64,000 nucleotides of DNA, from positions 1 to 64,000 of the forward strand of contig JAEYOP010000030.1 in the NCBI GenBank assembly GCA_023411575.1, read 5' to 3'. The notes beneath the pieces are model-generated. The model saw only the letters and a list, made by a program, of their open reading frames with translations, did not search any database and was not told where the DNA came from. The position numbers were made by a program, and so were the translations under genes. The DNA is from Bacillota bacterium. Lineage in GTDB: Bacteria > Bacillota > Clostridia > Acetivibrionales > DTU013. This document shows positions 52,363 to 61,549 of the stretch, piece after piece; the first letter of the stretch is position 1; the number at the start of each line of letters is the position of its first letter.

Positions 52363-53088
52363 ATGCAGGGAAACGGCTTACTGGATATTGATTACATGAT
52401 ACGGTCCATTCCGCGAGTTGCGGCGGGAATCCCCATTTCCCTGTCCATCGCCTGCGTAGCCTTTTTATTCGGCACGGCACTCGGACTTGTCATAGCGCTG
52501 ATTAAAATCTACAAGGTTCCCGTTTTGCATCAAATAGCGCAGGTCTATGTCTCGTTCATGCGGGGAACGCCGCTGCTGGTGCAGATTTTCCTCTCCTATT
52601 ACGGCATTCCGCTGGTGCTTCGCCATCTGGACGGTATTTACGGCTGGCATGTGGATATTTCGGCGATTCCGGCCATCACCTTCATGTATGTCTCGTTTTC
52701 GCTGAATGTGGGCGCCTATCTTTCCGAAACGATCCGGGCGGCGATCCTGTCGGTGGGCAAGGGACAGGTGGAAGCGGCCGAATCCCTGGGGATGACGACA
52801 GCCCAGGCGCTGCGGAGGATCATTATTCCGCAGGCGGCGGTGGTGGCCATTCCGAGCCTGGGCAATTCCCTGATCGCCCTGCTCAAGGATACGTCCCTTG
52901 CCTTTGCGGCATCCGTGCCGGAGATTATCGGCCAGGCAAAGATTGCGGCCGCGCGGTCCTCGAAATTCTTTGAGGCATATATTGTGGCGGCAGTGATGTA
53001 CTGGCTGATCTGCATCCTGTTCGAACGTCTGCTGATCCTGGGAGAAAGGCGTCTGCGCCGTCATGAGCGGGGTGTGGTCAATGATTGA
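52363..53088 (+). CDS. polar amino-acid ABC permease, HisM type
   Basis: This 241-residue permease has about five helices and the EAA loop VEAAESLGMTTAQALRRIII. It forms the membrane channel of the type I importer with the adjacent binding protein and ATPase. The ribosome site is CGGAGGG. Its stop overlaps the ATPase start by eight bases. Confidence 0.93.
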   Translation: MQGNGLLDIDYMIRSIPRVAAGIPISLSIACVAFLFGTALGLVIALIKIYKVPVLHQIAQVYVSFMRGTPLLVQIFLSYYGIPLVLRHLDGIYGWHVDISAIPAITFMYVSFSLNVGAYLSETIRAAILSVGKGQVEAAESLGMTTAQALRRIIIPQAAVVAIPSLGNSLIALLKDTSLAFAASVPEIIGQAKIAAARSSKFFEAYIVAAVMYWLICILFERLLILGERRLRRHERGVVND

Positions 53089-53833
53089 GATTCGGAATTT
53101 GCACAAGGCCTTCGGGAAAAACAAGGTCCTCAAGGGGATCGACCTGGACGTAAAAGCGGGCAGCGTGGTGGTGGTGCTTGGTCCCAGCGGATCGGGGAAA
53201 TCCACCCTCCTGCGCTGCATCAACCTGCTGGAACATCCCCAGGAAGGCTCCCTGAGAGTCGGAAAGCTTCATGTTGATTACCGGAAGATTCACAAAAAGG
53301 AGATGCTGGAGATACGCAAGCATACTGCCATGGTATTCCAGGGATACAATCTTTTCGCCCATAAAACTGCATTGGAGAATATAACGGAAGGCCCCACCAT
53401 TGTAAAAGGGGTCGGAAAAAAGGAAGCGCTGGAAACGGCGTACCGGTACCTGGAAAAGGTCGGACTGAGCGACAAGGCAAACTATTACCCGTCGCAGCTT
53501 TCGGGAGGACAGCAGCAGCGCGTCGCCATTGCGCGGGCGCTGGCGATGAACCCGGAGGTGATCCTGTTTGACGAGCCTACCAGCGCCCTTGATCCGGAGC
53601 TGGTGCAGGAAGTGCTGAGCGTGATGAAAAAGGTCGCCCGGGAAGGCATGACGATGGTGGTCGTCACCCATGAAATCGGCTTTGCCCGCGAGGTGGCGTC
53701 CGACGTGGTGTTCATGGACCAGGGAGTGGTGGTTGAACGCGCGCCCGCGGACGAATTTTTCCGAAACCCTCGGCAGGCGAGGACAAAGCAGTTCCTGCAG
53801 CAGATCACACCGGAATACAGTTATGACATTTAA
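53081..53833 (+). CDS. polar amino-acid ABC ATPase, GlnQ type
   Basis: This 250-residue ATPase has Walker A GPSGSGKST, signature LSGGQQQR, Walker B VILFDEPTSALDPE and the switch His in VVVTHE. The start is ATG 53081, overlapping the permease stop; six extra residues in the longest frame come from the permease reading region. It powers the importer on the cytoplasmic side. Confidence 0.95.
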   Translation: MIEIRNLHKAFGKNKVLKGIDLDVKAGSVVVVLGPSGSGKSTLLRCINLLEHPQEGSLRVGKLHVDYRKIHKKEMLEIRKHTAMVFQGYNLFAHKTALENITEGPTIVKGVGKKEALETAYRYLEKVGLSDKANYYPSQLSGGQQQRVAIARALAMNPEVILFDEPTSALDPELVQEVLSVMKKVAREGMTMVVVTHEIGFAREVASDVVFMDQGVVVERAPADEFFRNPRQARTKQFLQQITPEYSYDI

Positions 53834-53850
53834 TAAGGGATGGAAATGAT

Positions 53851-55476
53851 ATGGGTTCGTATCCGGATTTTTTTAACGACGTTTTCGGGCCGGTCATGCA
53901 GCCGGGCTCCAGCTCGCATATGGCGGGGCCGTGCAGGCTGGGAAGGCTTGCGGCGAACCTTCTGGGCGAAAGGCCTGCAAGGGTCGAGTTCATTATGGAC
54001 CAACAAGGTTCCTTTGCGGGAACCTTTGGGACCATGAACGAGGATAAGGGACTGCTGGCCGGTGTAATTGGCCTGGGTCCGGATGATGACAGGATCTTTT
54101 CCACACCGGAATTGGCTATGGAATATGGTGTGAAATACGACTACCTGTTTGCCGAAATGAAGGAAAGCGACCACGCCAATGCGGTCAAATTCGTCCTGTA
54201 CAGAGCGGACGGCAGTTCGGCCTCCCTGGTGGGCGATTCGACAGGCGGCGGAAGGGTCCGGGTCCGGAAGATCGACGGGTTCCCGGTGGATCTGATCGGC
54301 GACAGCTATGTCGTATTGATTTTTTCCCCGGTGGGGGACAAGCAAAAAGAGAAAATCGAAAACTTTTCCGGGGGATTTATCCGATGGGGCCTTTCAGTGC
54401 GGGATGGAGACATACTGCACTTTTTCTTCGCTTCCGCCGGGCCGGAACTGGAGAAGATCAAAAGCGTTCTTCCGGGCGCCCGGATCGAGCTTCTGAAGCC
54501 TGTTCTGCCGGTGGTGACCCGGAAAGACAGAAGGCCGCAATTGTTCAGCACGGTGGAGGAATGGCTGGATACCGCCAAAAGGCTCGGTGTCAGCGTGAGT
54601 GAGGCCGCCGTGCGGTATGAGATGGATTCGTCGTTATGGTCAAGGGACCGGGTGGTCCATGAAATGGTCAGAATAAAGGAGATTCTGCTGCGGCAGATTA
54701 CAGCCCCGCTGGACGGAGAACCTGTCGAACCGGAGCCCTTTTGCAGGGACGACGTCGGCAGGTGGAGCCGGCATCAGGCCGGAAAGAAGGCGTTGAGCGG
54801 GGCGCTGACGGGACGGATTGTTCAAAGGGCCATGGGCGTCAATACGAAACGGCGGGGAATCCCCGTCGTACCCGGTCCGATGGGGACCGGGGGCGGATAC
54901 CTGTTTTCCGCCCTGTATTCCGTTAAGGAAGCCTACGGCTTTACAGAGGACGACCTGCTCCGGGGCCTGTTCGTCGCCGCCGGAATAGGAGCGCTTGCCT
55001 ATACGCATACCAACCCGACGGGGGAAGTGGTGGGCTGTGCGGGCGAATGCGGGGTATGCTGTGCGATGGCGGCCGCCGCCATTACCGAAATGGCCGGCGG
55101 GAGCGAAAAAATAGGGCATGCCGCTTCCCTGGCGCTGCAGGCGTTTATCGGAATACCCTGCGATCCGGTCATAGGGGGATATGAGGTTCCGTGCTATAGC
55201 AGAATTATGACGGCCGCATCGATGGCCGTCGTTTTTGCAGATTTGGCGCTTGCAGGGGTGGATGCCGTCATTCCCTACGACGAGATGCTCCAGGCCATCG
55301 ACACCCTTGGGAGAAACATGCCTTCAGAGCTGCTTTGCACGTCGTCGGGGGGCTGCTGCGTGACACCTGCCGCAAAAAGATGCGAAAGGGAATACCGACA
55401 GCATTTCCTCGGAAAAGAGCAGCCCCCGGACAGCTATTTCGCCAGCTCGACCCGGACCGGCGATCCGGCCAGATAA
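53851..55476 (+). CDS. single-chain iron-sulfur L-serine dehydratase
   Basis: This 541-residue enzyme has a beta domain first (QPGSSSHMAGPCRLG) and then the alpha domain with iron-sulfur cysteines (CAGECGVCC, GIPCDPV, GYEVPC). This is the type I/II L-serine ammonia-lyase that turns serine into pyruvate and ammonia with an oxygen-sensitive 4Fe-4S cluster. At 541 residues it is longer than E. coli SdaA (454); a middle linker with VEEWLDTAKRLGVSVSEAA is extra. It closes the ABC operon, so uptake and deamination are linked. Its 3' end overlaps the convergent DeoR gene by 43 bases. Confidence 0.92.
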   Translation: MGSYPDFFNDVFGPVMQPGSSSHMAGPCRLGRLAANLLGERPARVEFIMDQQGSFAGTFGTMNEDKGLLAGVIGLGPDDDRIFSTPELAMEYGVKYDYLFAEMKESDHANAVKFVLYRADGSSASLVGDSTGGGRVRVRKIDGFPVDLIGDSYVVLIFSPVGDKQKEKIENFSGGFIRWGLSVRDGDILHFFFASAGPELEKIKSVLPGARIELLKPVLPVVTRKDRRPQLFSTVEEWLDTAKRLGVSVSEAAVRYEMDSSLWSRDRVVHEMVRIKEILLRQITAPLDGEPVEPEPFCRDDVGRWSRHQAGKKALSGALTGRIVQRAMGVNTKRRGIPVVPGPMGTGGGYLFSALYSVKEAYGFTEDDLLRGLFVAAGIGALAYTHTNPTGEVVGCAGECGVCCAMAAAAITEMAGGSEKIGHAASLALQAFIGIPCDPVIGGYEVPCYSRIMTAASMAVVFADLALAGVDAVIPYDEMLQAIDTLGRNMPSELLCTSSGGCCVTPAAKRCEREYRQHFLGKEQPPDSYFASSTRTGDPAR

Positions 55477-56198
55477 GCGGACCAATTGTCGGGGAAGGGC
55501 GCGTCGGTAACGATCGTGTGGAGGTCGGAAAGCTTCGCCGTATTGATATAGCCGACCTTGTCGAATTTGGTGTGATCGCAGAGGAAAACGACCTGGTTGG
55601 AGCAGCGGATCATGGTCTTGCGGATTTCGGATTCCTGCTCATTGGAATCGGTCAACTCGCTCTTGGGAGAAAAACCTTTGCAGGAAAAGAAAAGCTTGTT
55701 GGCATAGTAGTTGTTGATTGCATTTTCCGTCGCGCGGCCCACATAGGACAGGCTGTTGCTCCGGAGCGTCCCGCCCGTGGAGATCAGCGTCATGTCGCTG
55801 CAGCCCGCCAGCTCCAATATGATCCGTTCTGCGTTGGTAATTACCGTAAGGGATTTTTTATTTTTGATGTGTTTGGCTACATAAAGGGAAGACGTGCTGG
55901 CATCCAGAAAGATCGTGTCGCCGTCGTGGATCATGCCTGCGGCCAGTTTGCCGATGGAATCCTTCCCGGCAATGTTGATGCCTTCCCTTATTTCCAGAGG
56001 AGCCTCGACCCTGGTGTCATCCAGCAGCACGGCTCCCCCGTAGGTCCTGGACAAAAGCCCCTGGCTCTCCAGTTCCTTCAGGTCGCGGCGTATGGTTTCC
56101 TCGGTGACGCCGAAGCTTGAAGCGGCCTCCTGGACCAGGATGCTTCTTTTTTCATACAGTATGGACATGATTTTGCTTCTTCTCTCAATGCCAAACAC
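55434..56198 (-). CDS. DeoR-family sugar-phosphate-responsive repressor
   Basis: This 254-residue repressor has an N-terminal winged HTH (ERRSKIMSILYEKRSILVQE; VTEETIRRDLKELE) and a C-terminal DeoRC domain that binds sugar phosphates (GDTIFLDASTSSLYVAKHI). It starts with GTG, about ten bases after GGAGG. It is the last gene of the srlD-like/PHP operon, so it probably controls that operon and the divergent sorE-like operon through the repeats at 58427-58510. Confidence 0.92.
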   Translation of the reverse strand: MFGIERRSKIMSILYEKRSILVQEAASSFGVTEETIRRDLKELESQGLLSRTYGGAVLLDDTRVEAPLEIREGINIAGKDSIGKLAAGMIHDGDTIFLDASTSSLYVAKHIKNKKSLTVITNAERIILELAGCSDMTLISTGGTLRSNSLSYVGRATENAINNYYANKLFFSCKGFSPKSELTDSNEQESEIRKTMIRCSNQVVFLCDHTKFDKVGYINTAKLSDLHTIVTDAPFPDNWSAYLAGSPVRVELAK

Positions 56199-56276
56199 CG
56201 TCGCGGTACCTCCAACCCTCTGATTCTGCCCGTTATCATATTATATTATTTGGCGAAGACGGGCAAGCCCCGTTCT

Positions 56277-57566
56277 TCAGCCCAGGCTCAGCCCGATTTC
56301 CCGGAACGCCCGGATGCGCTGTTCCAGGGACGGATATTTCCCGGCGGTTTCCGGTGAGAACATGCCGGCCTTGAGGTTTTCCGTGGCGGCAATTTCGTGG
56401 CCCACCAGCGCCCAGGTGGCGTCAAACAGGTTCCTGAATTTTTCGTCCCTCAGGGCAAGGCAGATGAAGGACTGACGGGAGGAATTGATGTCCTCGCCGC
56501 TGATCTGGAAGAAAGAATATTTGTCGCAGAGCGCCCGGACCCTATCCAACTGGGCCATGCTGTTCCTGGACGGCATATAGGTCACGGCCTTGAAGCCAAG
56601 ATCATGGAGCACCTGGAAGAGCTCGTCGATGTAATCATCCTCGAATTTCTGCGTTTTCTTGTCCCCGGTGACGGAATCCCCCACGTCGCCCAGGTAGGCA
56701 TAGGCGGAAATGGCGCCGATGCTGTCGGAGAACCGGATGATTTCCGTGATGTCGGGGCATTCGTCCGTGGCGTTTATATAAATGCCGGATACCAGCTCGC
56801 CTTTCAGAAGCCCCAGCAGGTCGTATTCATAATGGGGATTGGACAGGTCGCTGAGGAACCCCTCCACTTTGGCGCTGACCTTCAGCTTCAGCTCATTTTT
56901 AAGGAAATCGGCCAACTGCCGCCCTTTGCCGAACCGGTCGATCAGTTTGCGGGTGAGTGCGTATAAAACATGGCGTTCGGTGATGCTGCCGCCGATTGTG
57001 AAATTGGAGACGGGAACCACATCCTTTTCAAAATCCAGCACGATCCCCGCCGGTCCCATCAACTGGTTGATTTTCTCCACCATCCTGACATTGCGGGCAT
57101 TCCGGTGCTGCGTATAGGGCTTGAAAAAAGCCTTTACCTTTTCGATCTGGGTGTGGGGTATGCCGTGGAGCGCCACATAAGCGATGGAGTCCTGGTCCGG
57201 GTTGTTGATCCGGCGGCCGTTCAGGGGCGTTTTGGACATGTCCGCCCTGCATTCCACCCCGATGGTGGTGGCAAGCCCGGCGGTTTTGCCGGCTTCGATG
57301 AATTCCCCGGCGCCGCCGATGGAATCGTGGTCCATGATGCCGGCGGTGGCAAGCCCGGACGAATAAGCCATCCATACCGCCTTGGTCGGGGAATAGGGGG
57401 AGAAGGAATAGGTGGTGTGGATATGGTTGTTGACATCCTTGCCTTTTACCGGTTTTTCGATTTCGCCCGCCTTTATTTTGTTCATAAGCTTTTTCAGGCT
57501 GTCCAGCCTTGTCTGGACGTTGGCATTATTTAAATTGTCTATCAGCAGATTGATTTCCGTGCTCAT
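56277..57566 (-). CDS. PHP-domain metallophosphoesterase-like protein
   Basis: This 429-residue protein has the PHP metal-binding motifs: NHIHTTYSFSPYSP (H-x-H), MDHDSIGG and IGVECRAD. PHP proteins hydrolyse phosphoesters with two or three metals. The substrate cannot be read. It sits 18 bases after the SrlD-like gene, and a role in sugar-phosphate removal is suggested by that context. The ribosome site is GGAGGG. Confidence 0.88.
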   Translation of the reverse strand: MSTEINLLIDNLNNANVQTRLDSLKKLMNKIKAGEIEKPVKGKDVNNHIHTTYSFSPYSPTKAVWMAYSSGLATAGIMDHDSIGGAGEFIEAGKTAGLATTIGVECRADMSKTPLNGRRINNPDQDSIAYVALHGIPHTQIEKVKAFFKPYTQHRNARNVRMVEKINQLMGPAGIVLDFEKDVVPVSNFTIGGSITERHVLYALTRKLIDRFGKGRQLADFLKNELKLKVSAKVEGFLSDLSNPHYEYDLLGLLKGELVSGIYINATDECPDITEIIRFSDSIGAISAYAYLGDVGDSVTGDKKTQKFEDDYIDELFQVLHDLGFKAVTYMPSRNSMAQLDRVRALCDKYSFFQISGEDINSSRQSFICLALRDEKFRNLFDATWALVGHEIAATENLKAGMFSPETAGKYPSLEQRIRAFREIGLSLG

Positions 57567-57584
57567 CGGATACCCTCCATCTAT

Positions 57585-58370
57585 TTATCTCATTTCCTGG
57601 CCGCCGGTGACGTTGATGGCCTGGCCGGTCATATAGCTTGCTTCGCCGGAAGCGAGGAATACCATGACGTTTGCGATGTCTTCGTATTCGCAGCTTCTGC
57701 CCAGGGGCACCTGGTTCAGATATTTCTGCCGTACCTGTTCTTCCGTGATGCCCTGGTTTTTGGCATACTGCTTGAACAGAGCGTTGGGTCCGTCGTTCCA
57801 GAGAGGAGAGTTCAGCAGATTCCCGGGGCAGATCGCATTCACCCGGATGCCGTGTTCCGCAAGCTCCAGGGCCAGGCTCTGGGTCAGGCCGATGCCGCCG
57901 AACTTGGCCGCCGCGTAGGCGGAGTTTTTATAGGAGCCTTTTTTGCCGGATTTGCTGTTGATCTGGATAATGTTTCCCTTTTTATTGGGGATCATGACCT
58001 TGGCCGCCGCCTTGGCGCAGTTGAAATAGCCCACCAGGTTGACGTCCATCATCTTTTTCCACTGTTCCGAAGGGAATTCAGTGACTGCCTTTGCGATCAG
58101 AATGGCTGCGTTGGATACCATGAGGTCCAGGGTTCCGAATTTTTCAACCGCGGCGGCTACCATGGCTTCGACCTGCTGCTCGTCGCAAACGTCAACCTTT
58201 ACGGCAATGGCGTCCTTCAAGGCAGAGGCAACCTTCTGCGCGGACTCCAGATTAATATCGGCAACAACGACCTTGCAGCCTTCCTCATCCAGCCTGTGGG
58301 CAAGCGCTTCTCCGAGCCCCTGGGCTCCTCCCGTGATGATTGCCACCTGGTCCTTCAGTCTTTGAACCAT
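57585..58370 (-). CDS. sorbitol-6-phosphate 2-dehydrogenase-like SDR
   Basis: This 261-residue SDR has the motif GGAQGLGEAL, catalytic Ser in INSKSGKKGS and Tyr/Lys in YAAAKFGG, ending in GQAINVTGGQ. The segment IIQINSKSGKKGSYKNSAYA, followed by AKFGGIGLTQSLALELA, closely resembles E. coli SrlD, which oxidises sorbitol 6-phosphate to fructose 6-phosphate with NAD. The ribosome site is AAGGAGG. It leads the minus-strand operon with PHP and DeoR. Confidence 0.85.
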   Translation of the reverse strand: MVQRLKDQVAIITGGAQGLGEALAHRLDEEGCKVVVADINLESAQKVASALKDAIAVKVDVCDEQQVEAMVAAAVEKFGTLDLMVSNAAILIAKAVTEFPSEQWKKMMDVNLVGYFNCAKAAAKVMIPNKKGNIIQINSKSGKKGSYKNSAYAAAKFGGIGLTQSLALELAEHGIRVNAICPGNLLNSPLWNDGPNALFKQYAKNQGITEEQVRQKYLNQVPLGRSCEYEDIANVMVFLASGEASYMTGQAINVTGGQEMR

Positions 58371-58426
58371 AAAAAAGCTCCTCCTTGTTTATAGGTACGT
58401 TTTCGTATTTGGAATGTAAATGTCCG

Positions 58427-58510
58427 ATTGTTTGGATTTCCTTTTGTACATTATACATCAAATGTTGGATTGTGTCCACATTAATAATAGAATTGTTGAA
58501 TTGTGTTGAT
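58427..58510. promoter_or_regulatory. three similar repeats on divergent promoters
   Basis: TGTTGRATTGTGT-like units occur at 58429-58438 (TGTTTGGATT), 58463-58475 (TGTTGGATTGTGT) and 58494-58506 (TGTTGAATTGTGT), 31-34 bases apart. The second overlaps the -35 of the srlD-like promoter and the third the -35 of the sorE-like promoter. They are candidate DeoR operators. Confidence 0.5.
58450..58478 (-). promoter_or_regulatory. promoter of the srlD-like operon
   Basis: The minus strand reads TGGACA (58473-58478), 17 bases, TATAAT (58450-58455). Confidence 0.75.
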
Positions 58511-58534
58511 TTTGTTTTTTTTGTGTGGTATCAT
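58506..58534 (+). promoter_or_regulatory. promoter of the sorE-like operon
   Basis: TTGATT (58506-58511), 17 bases, TATCAT (58529-58534), about 98 bases before the start codon. Confidence 0.65.
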
Positions 58535-58631
58535 CAAGATGCAGGGTTTAAAAGAGAGAAATAGATATGCCGCATTATCAATAGGATAAGCAAAAAACGT
58601 TCATACTATTCAGGCGAATAAGGAGAATAAA

Positions 58632-59897
58632 ATGAAGACGAAAGCGATCCGTTTATACGGTAAAAATGATCTGAGGCTGGATGAGTTCGAGCTTCCGGCA
58701 ATCAAAGACGATGAAATCCTCGCGCACATCATTTCCGACAGCATCTGCATGTCCTCGTACAAAGCAGCCATCCAGGGAAGCGAGCATAAAAGGGTGCCCA
58801 AGGACATTGCGGAAAATCCGGTGATCGTCGGCCACGAATTTTGCGGCGAGATCGTGGAAGTAGGAAGCAAATGGAAAGATAAATACAAAGCAGGCAGCAA
58901 GTTCTCCATACAGCCCGCCCTGAACCAGAAGGACGATCCGTATGCCGCGCCGGGATACTCTTTCCGTTACATCGGCGGCAGCGCCACCTATATCGTTATC
59001 CCCAATGTCGTCATGGAACTGGGCTGTCTTCTGCCTTACGAGGGCGAAGCCTTCTTTGCCGGCTCTTTGGCGGAACCGATGTCCTGTATCGTCGGCACGT
59101 ATCACGCCAATTACCACACGGAGCAGGGCAGCTACCTCCATAACATGGGAATCGTCGAGGGCGGCAACATGGCGATTCTGGCCGGCGTCGGCCCCATGGG
59201 GCTGGGTGCGATCGACTATGCGATCCACTGCGACCGGAAGCCCGGCTTGCTGGTGGTGACGGATATCGACGACGCAAGGCTCACCCGCGCCGCTTCCATT
59301 TATACGGTGGAAGAGGCCAAAAAGAACGGCGTCGAACTGATTTATATAAATACTTCAAGCCCGGACAAGGGTGTGGATTACCTGATGGGACTTACAAACG
59401 GCAAGGGGTACAACGACGTGCTGGTGTTCGCCCCTGTAAAGCCGGTGGTTGAAATGGGAGACAAACTCCTGGCCCACGACGGCTGCCTCAACTTCTTTGC
59501 CGGTCCGAGCAATACGGCATTTTCAGCGGAATTTAATTTCTATAATGTGCATTATAATGCGACCCATGTGGTGGGCACCAGCGGCGGAAATACGGCAGAT
59601 ATGCTGGAATCGCTGGACATGATGGGCAGAGGCGTGATCAACCCGGCTTCCATGGTGACCCACATCGGCGGCTTGAACAGCGTGGTGGAAACCACCTTGA
59701 ACCTGCCGAAGATTCCGGGCGGCAAAAAGCTCATCTATACCAACATTGAACTGGAACTCACCGCCATCGACAGCTTCCGGGAAAAGGGCAAGACCGATCC
59801 GCTGTTTGCGAAGCTGGCGGAAATCGTTGAGAAGACCAGCGGCCTTTGGTCCGCGGAAGCAGAGAAGTATCTGCTGGCTAACGCGAAGAAGATATAG
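58632..59897 (+). CDS. L-sorbose-1-phosphate reductase-like dehydrogenase
   Basis: This 421-residue medium-chain zinc dehydrogenase has catalytic zinc ligands C39 (SDSICMSSYKAA) and H68-E69 (VGHEFCGEIVEVGSKW). The four-Cys structural zinc loop is missing. LNFFAGPSNTAFSAEFNFY and HYNATHVVGTSGGNT closely resemble Klebsiella/E. coli SorE, which reduces L-sorbose 1-phosphate to sorbitol 6-phosphate. That product is the substrate of the divergent SrlD-like enzyme. AAGGAG precedes the ATG. Related cyclitol or sugar-phosphate substrates remain possible. Confidence 0.85.
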   Translation: MKTKAIRLYGKNDLRLDEFELPAIKDDEILAHIISDSICMSSYKAAIQGSEHKRVPKDIAENPVIVGHEFCGEIVEVGSKWKDKYKAGSKFSIQPALNQKDDPYAAPGYSFRYIGGSATYIVIPNVVMELGCLLPYEGEAFFAGSLAEPMSCIVGTYHANYHTEQGSYLHNMGIVEGGNMAILAGVGPMGLGAIDYAIHCDRKPGLLVVTDIDDARLTRAASIYTVEEAKKNGVELIYINTSSPDKGVDYLMGLTNGKGYNDVLVFAPVKPVVEMGDKLLAHDGCLNFFAGPSNTAFSAEFNFYNVHYNATHVVGTSGGNTADMLESLDMMGRGVINPASMVTHIGGLNSVVETTLNLPKIPGGKKLIYTNIELELTAIDSFREKGKTDPLFAKLAEIVEKTSGLWSAEAEKYLLANAKKI

Positions 59898-60008
59898 CAT
59901 ATAAAATGAAACGTCGTGCTGGCTGGCTTTATGAGCGGTTTAAACACCGGTTCCGGAATAAAGTCAACCAGTACGGCAGTATATACCTGAAGGAGGCAGA
60001 AAAGCGAT

Positions 60009-61475
60009 ATGGCTACACCAATTATCATGCCCAGGCAGGGACAATCCGTTGAGAGCTGCATCATCGCAAAATGGCACAAGAAAAAGGGCGACAGCGTCGC
60101 AGTGGGCGATATGTTGTTTTCCTACGAGACGGATAAGGCAAGCTTTGATGAAGAGGCAAAGGTGGCGGGTACCCTGCTGGACATTTTCTTTGAGGAGGGG
60201 GACGATGTTCCCTGCCTGATCAATGTTTGCGTAATCGGAAATCCCGGAGAAAGCACCGCGGAATTCAATCCCAACGGCGCAGCAGCGGGGGCCGGAACGG
60301 CGGTTCCGACGGCACAGGGCGGCGTAACGACAGCGGAAGCAGCACCTGCGGCGCAAGGTGGATCAGCAGCGACGGGAAGTAGCGCTGCGACAGCCGGCAC
60401 GACAGCGGCGGAAGCGGCACAGACCGCAGCTCCGGCGACAGGCGCGCAGGCTGATGCTTCAAGCGTTCAGCCGGCATCGGAGGGTCCGCTTAAAATATCC
60501 CCGCGGGCCAGGAACCTGGCCGAAAGAAGCGGCGTGGATTACAGATATGCCAATGCATCCGGCCCCAACGGCAGGATCATTGAAAAGGATATTATCGCCC
60601 TGAAGGACTCCGGCATGGTCTTCACCGCGTCCGCGAGAGCGGAGCAAATGAAGGGCGGAGCCGTCGCGGCGGCAGCCGGTACCGGGCTCGGCGGAAGGAT
60701 AACGACCGCAGATCTGGCTGCCTCGGCAGGAATCGGCGCAGCCGGTTCGGCAGAGGCGGGGGTGGCGCCGGCAGGCGCTGCGGAGTATGAGGAAGCGAAG
60801 CTTCCGAATATCCGCAAGGTCATCGCGAAGGCGATGCAGCAGTCGCTCTCCACCATGGCGCAGCTTACGCTCAATAGCTCCTTCGATGTCACCGACGTCA
60901 TGGAGTTCCGCAAAAAGCTCAAGGAAAGCAAGGAACGGCTCGGGCTTGAAAATATCACCATCAACGATATTATTATTTATGCCGTATCCCGTACCCTTTC
61001 CACTCACAAGGACCTGAACGCCCACTTCCTGGACGACAGGATGCTCTATTTCAAAAATGTCCATATCGGCGTTGCGGTGGATACCGACCGCGGACTGATG
61101 GTACCGACTCTTTTCAACGCAAACCTCAAATCCCTCAATAAAATCTCGGCCGAGGTCAAAAAGCTGGTCAAGGACTGCCAGACCGGCACCATCAATCCGG
61201 ATCTGCTGAAGGGCGGCACCTTTACGATCACCAACCTCGGCACCCTGGATATCGAAAGCTTTACGCCGGTCATCAATCCTCCCCAGACAGCCATCCTCGG
61301 CGTGAACAACATTGTGCAGAGGGCAAGGGAAGTCGATGGAGAAATCGAATTCTATCCGGCGATGGGCCTGTCGCTGACCTTTGACCACAGGGCTCTGGAC
61401 GGCGCTCCGGCCGCCAGGTTCCTCAAGGACCTGAAGACGAATCTGGAAAGCTTCAGCACCCTGCTGGTAAAGTAG
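60009..61475 (+). CDS. dihydrolipoamide acyltransferase (E2)
   Basis: This 488-residue E2 has an N-terminal lipoyl domain (lipoylated K43 in YETDKASF), a long Ala/Thr-rich linker (about 88-160) and a peripheral-subunit-binding domain (SPRARNLAERSGVDYRYANA). A second degenerate binding-like segment follows (SARAEQM; GGRITTADLA), then the catalytic domain with DHRALDG (H460, D464). It transfers an acyl group to CoA in a pyruvate, acetoin or other 2-oxoacid dehydrogenase complex. It lies 111 bases after the sorE-like gene and 5' to E3 and E1, an unusual E2-E3-E1 order. Confidence 0.92.
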   Translation: MATPIIMPRQGQSVESCIIAKWHKKKGDSVAVGDMLFSYETDKASFDEEAKVAGTLLDIFFEEGDDVPCLINVCVIGNPGESTAEFNPNGAAAGAGTAVPTAQGGVTTAEAAPAAQGGSAATGSSAATAGTTAAEAAQTAAPATGAQADASSVQPASEGPLKISPRARNLAERSGVDYRYANASGPNGRIIEKDIIALKDSGMVFTASARAEQMKGGAVAAAAGTGLGGRITTADLAASAGIGAAGSAEAGVAPAGAAEYEEAKLPNIRKVIAKAMQQSLSTMAQLTLNSSFDVTDVMEFRKKLKESKERLGLENITINDIIIYAVSRTLSTHKDLNAHFLDDRMLYFKNVHIGVAVDTDRGLMVPTLFNANLKSLNKISAEVKKLVKDCQTGTINPDLLKGGTFTITNLGTLDIESFTPVINPPQTAILGVNNIVQRAREVDGEIEFYPAMGLSLTFDHRALDGAPAARFLKDLKTNLESFSTLLVK

Positions 61476-61549
61476 GGTGGACAGGGGGCAGGTACATTGT
61501 CCCGGTCAAAACGCAAAATGAGTGAACAATACAATTCGAGGTGAATGGA

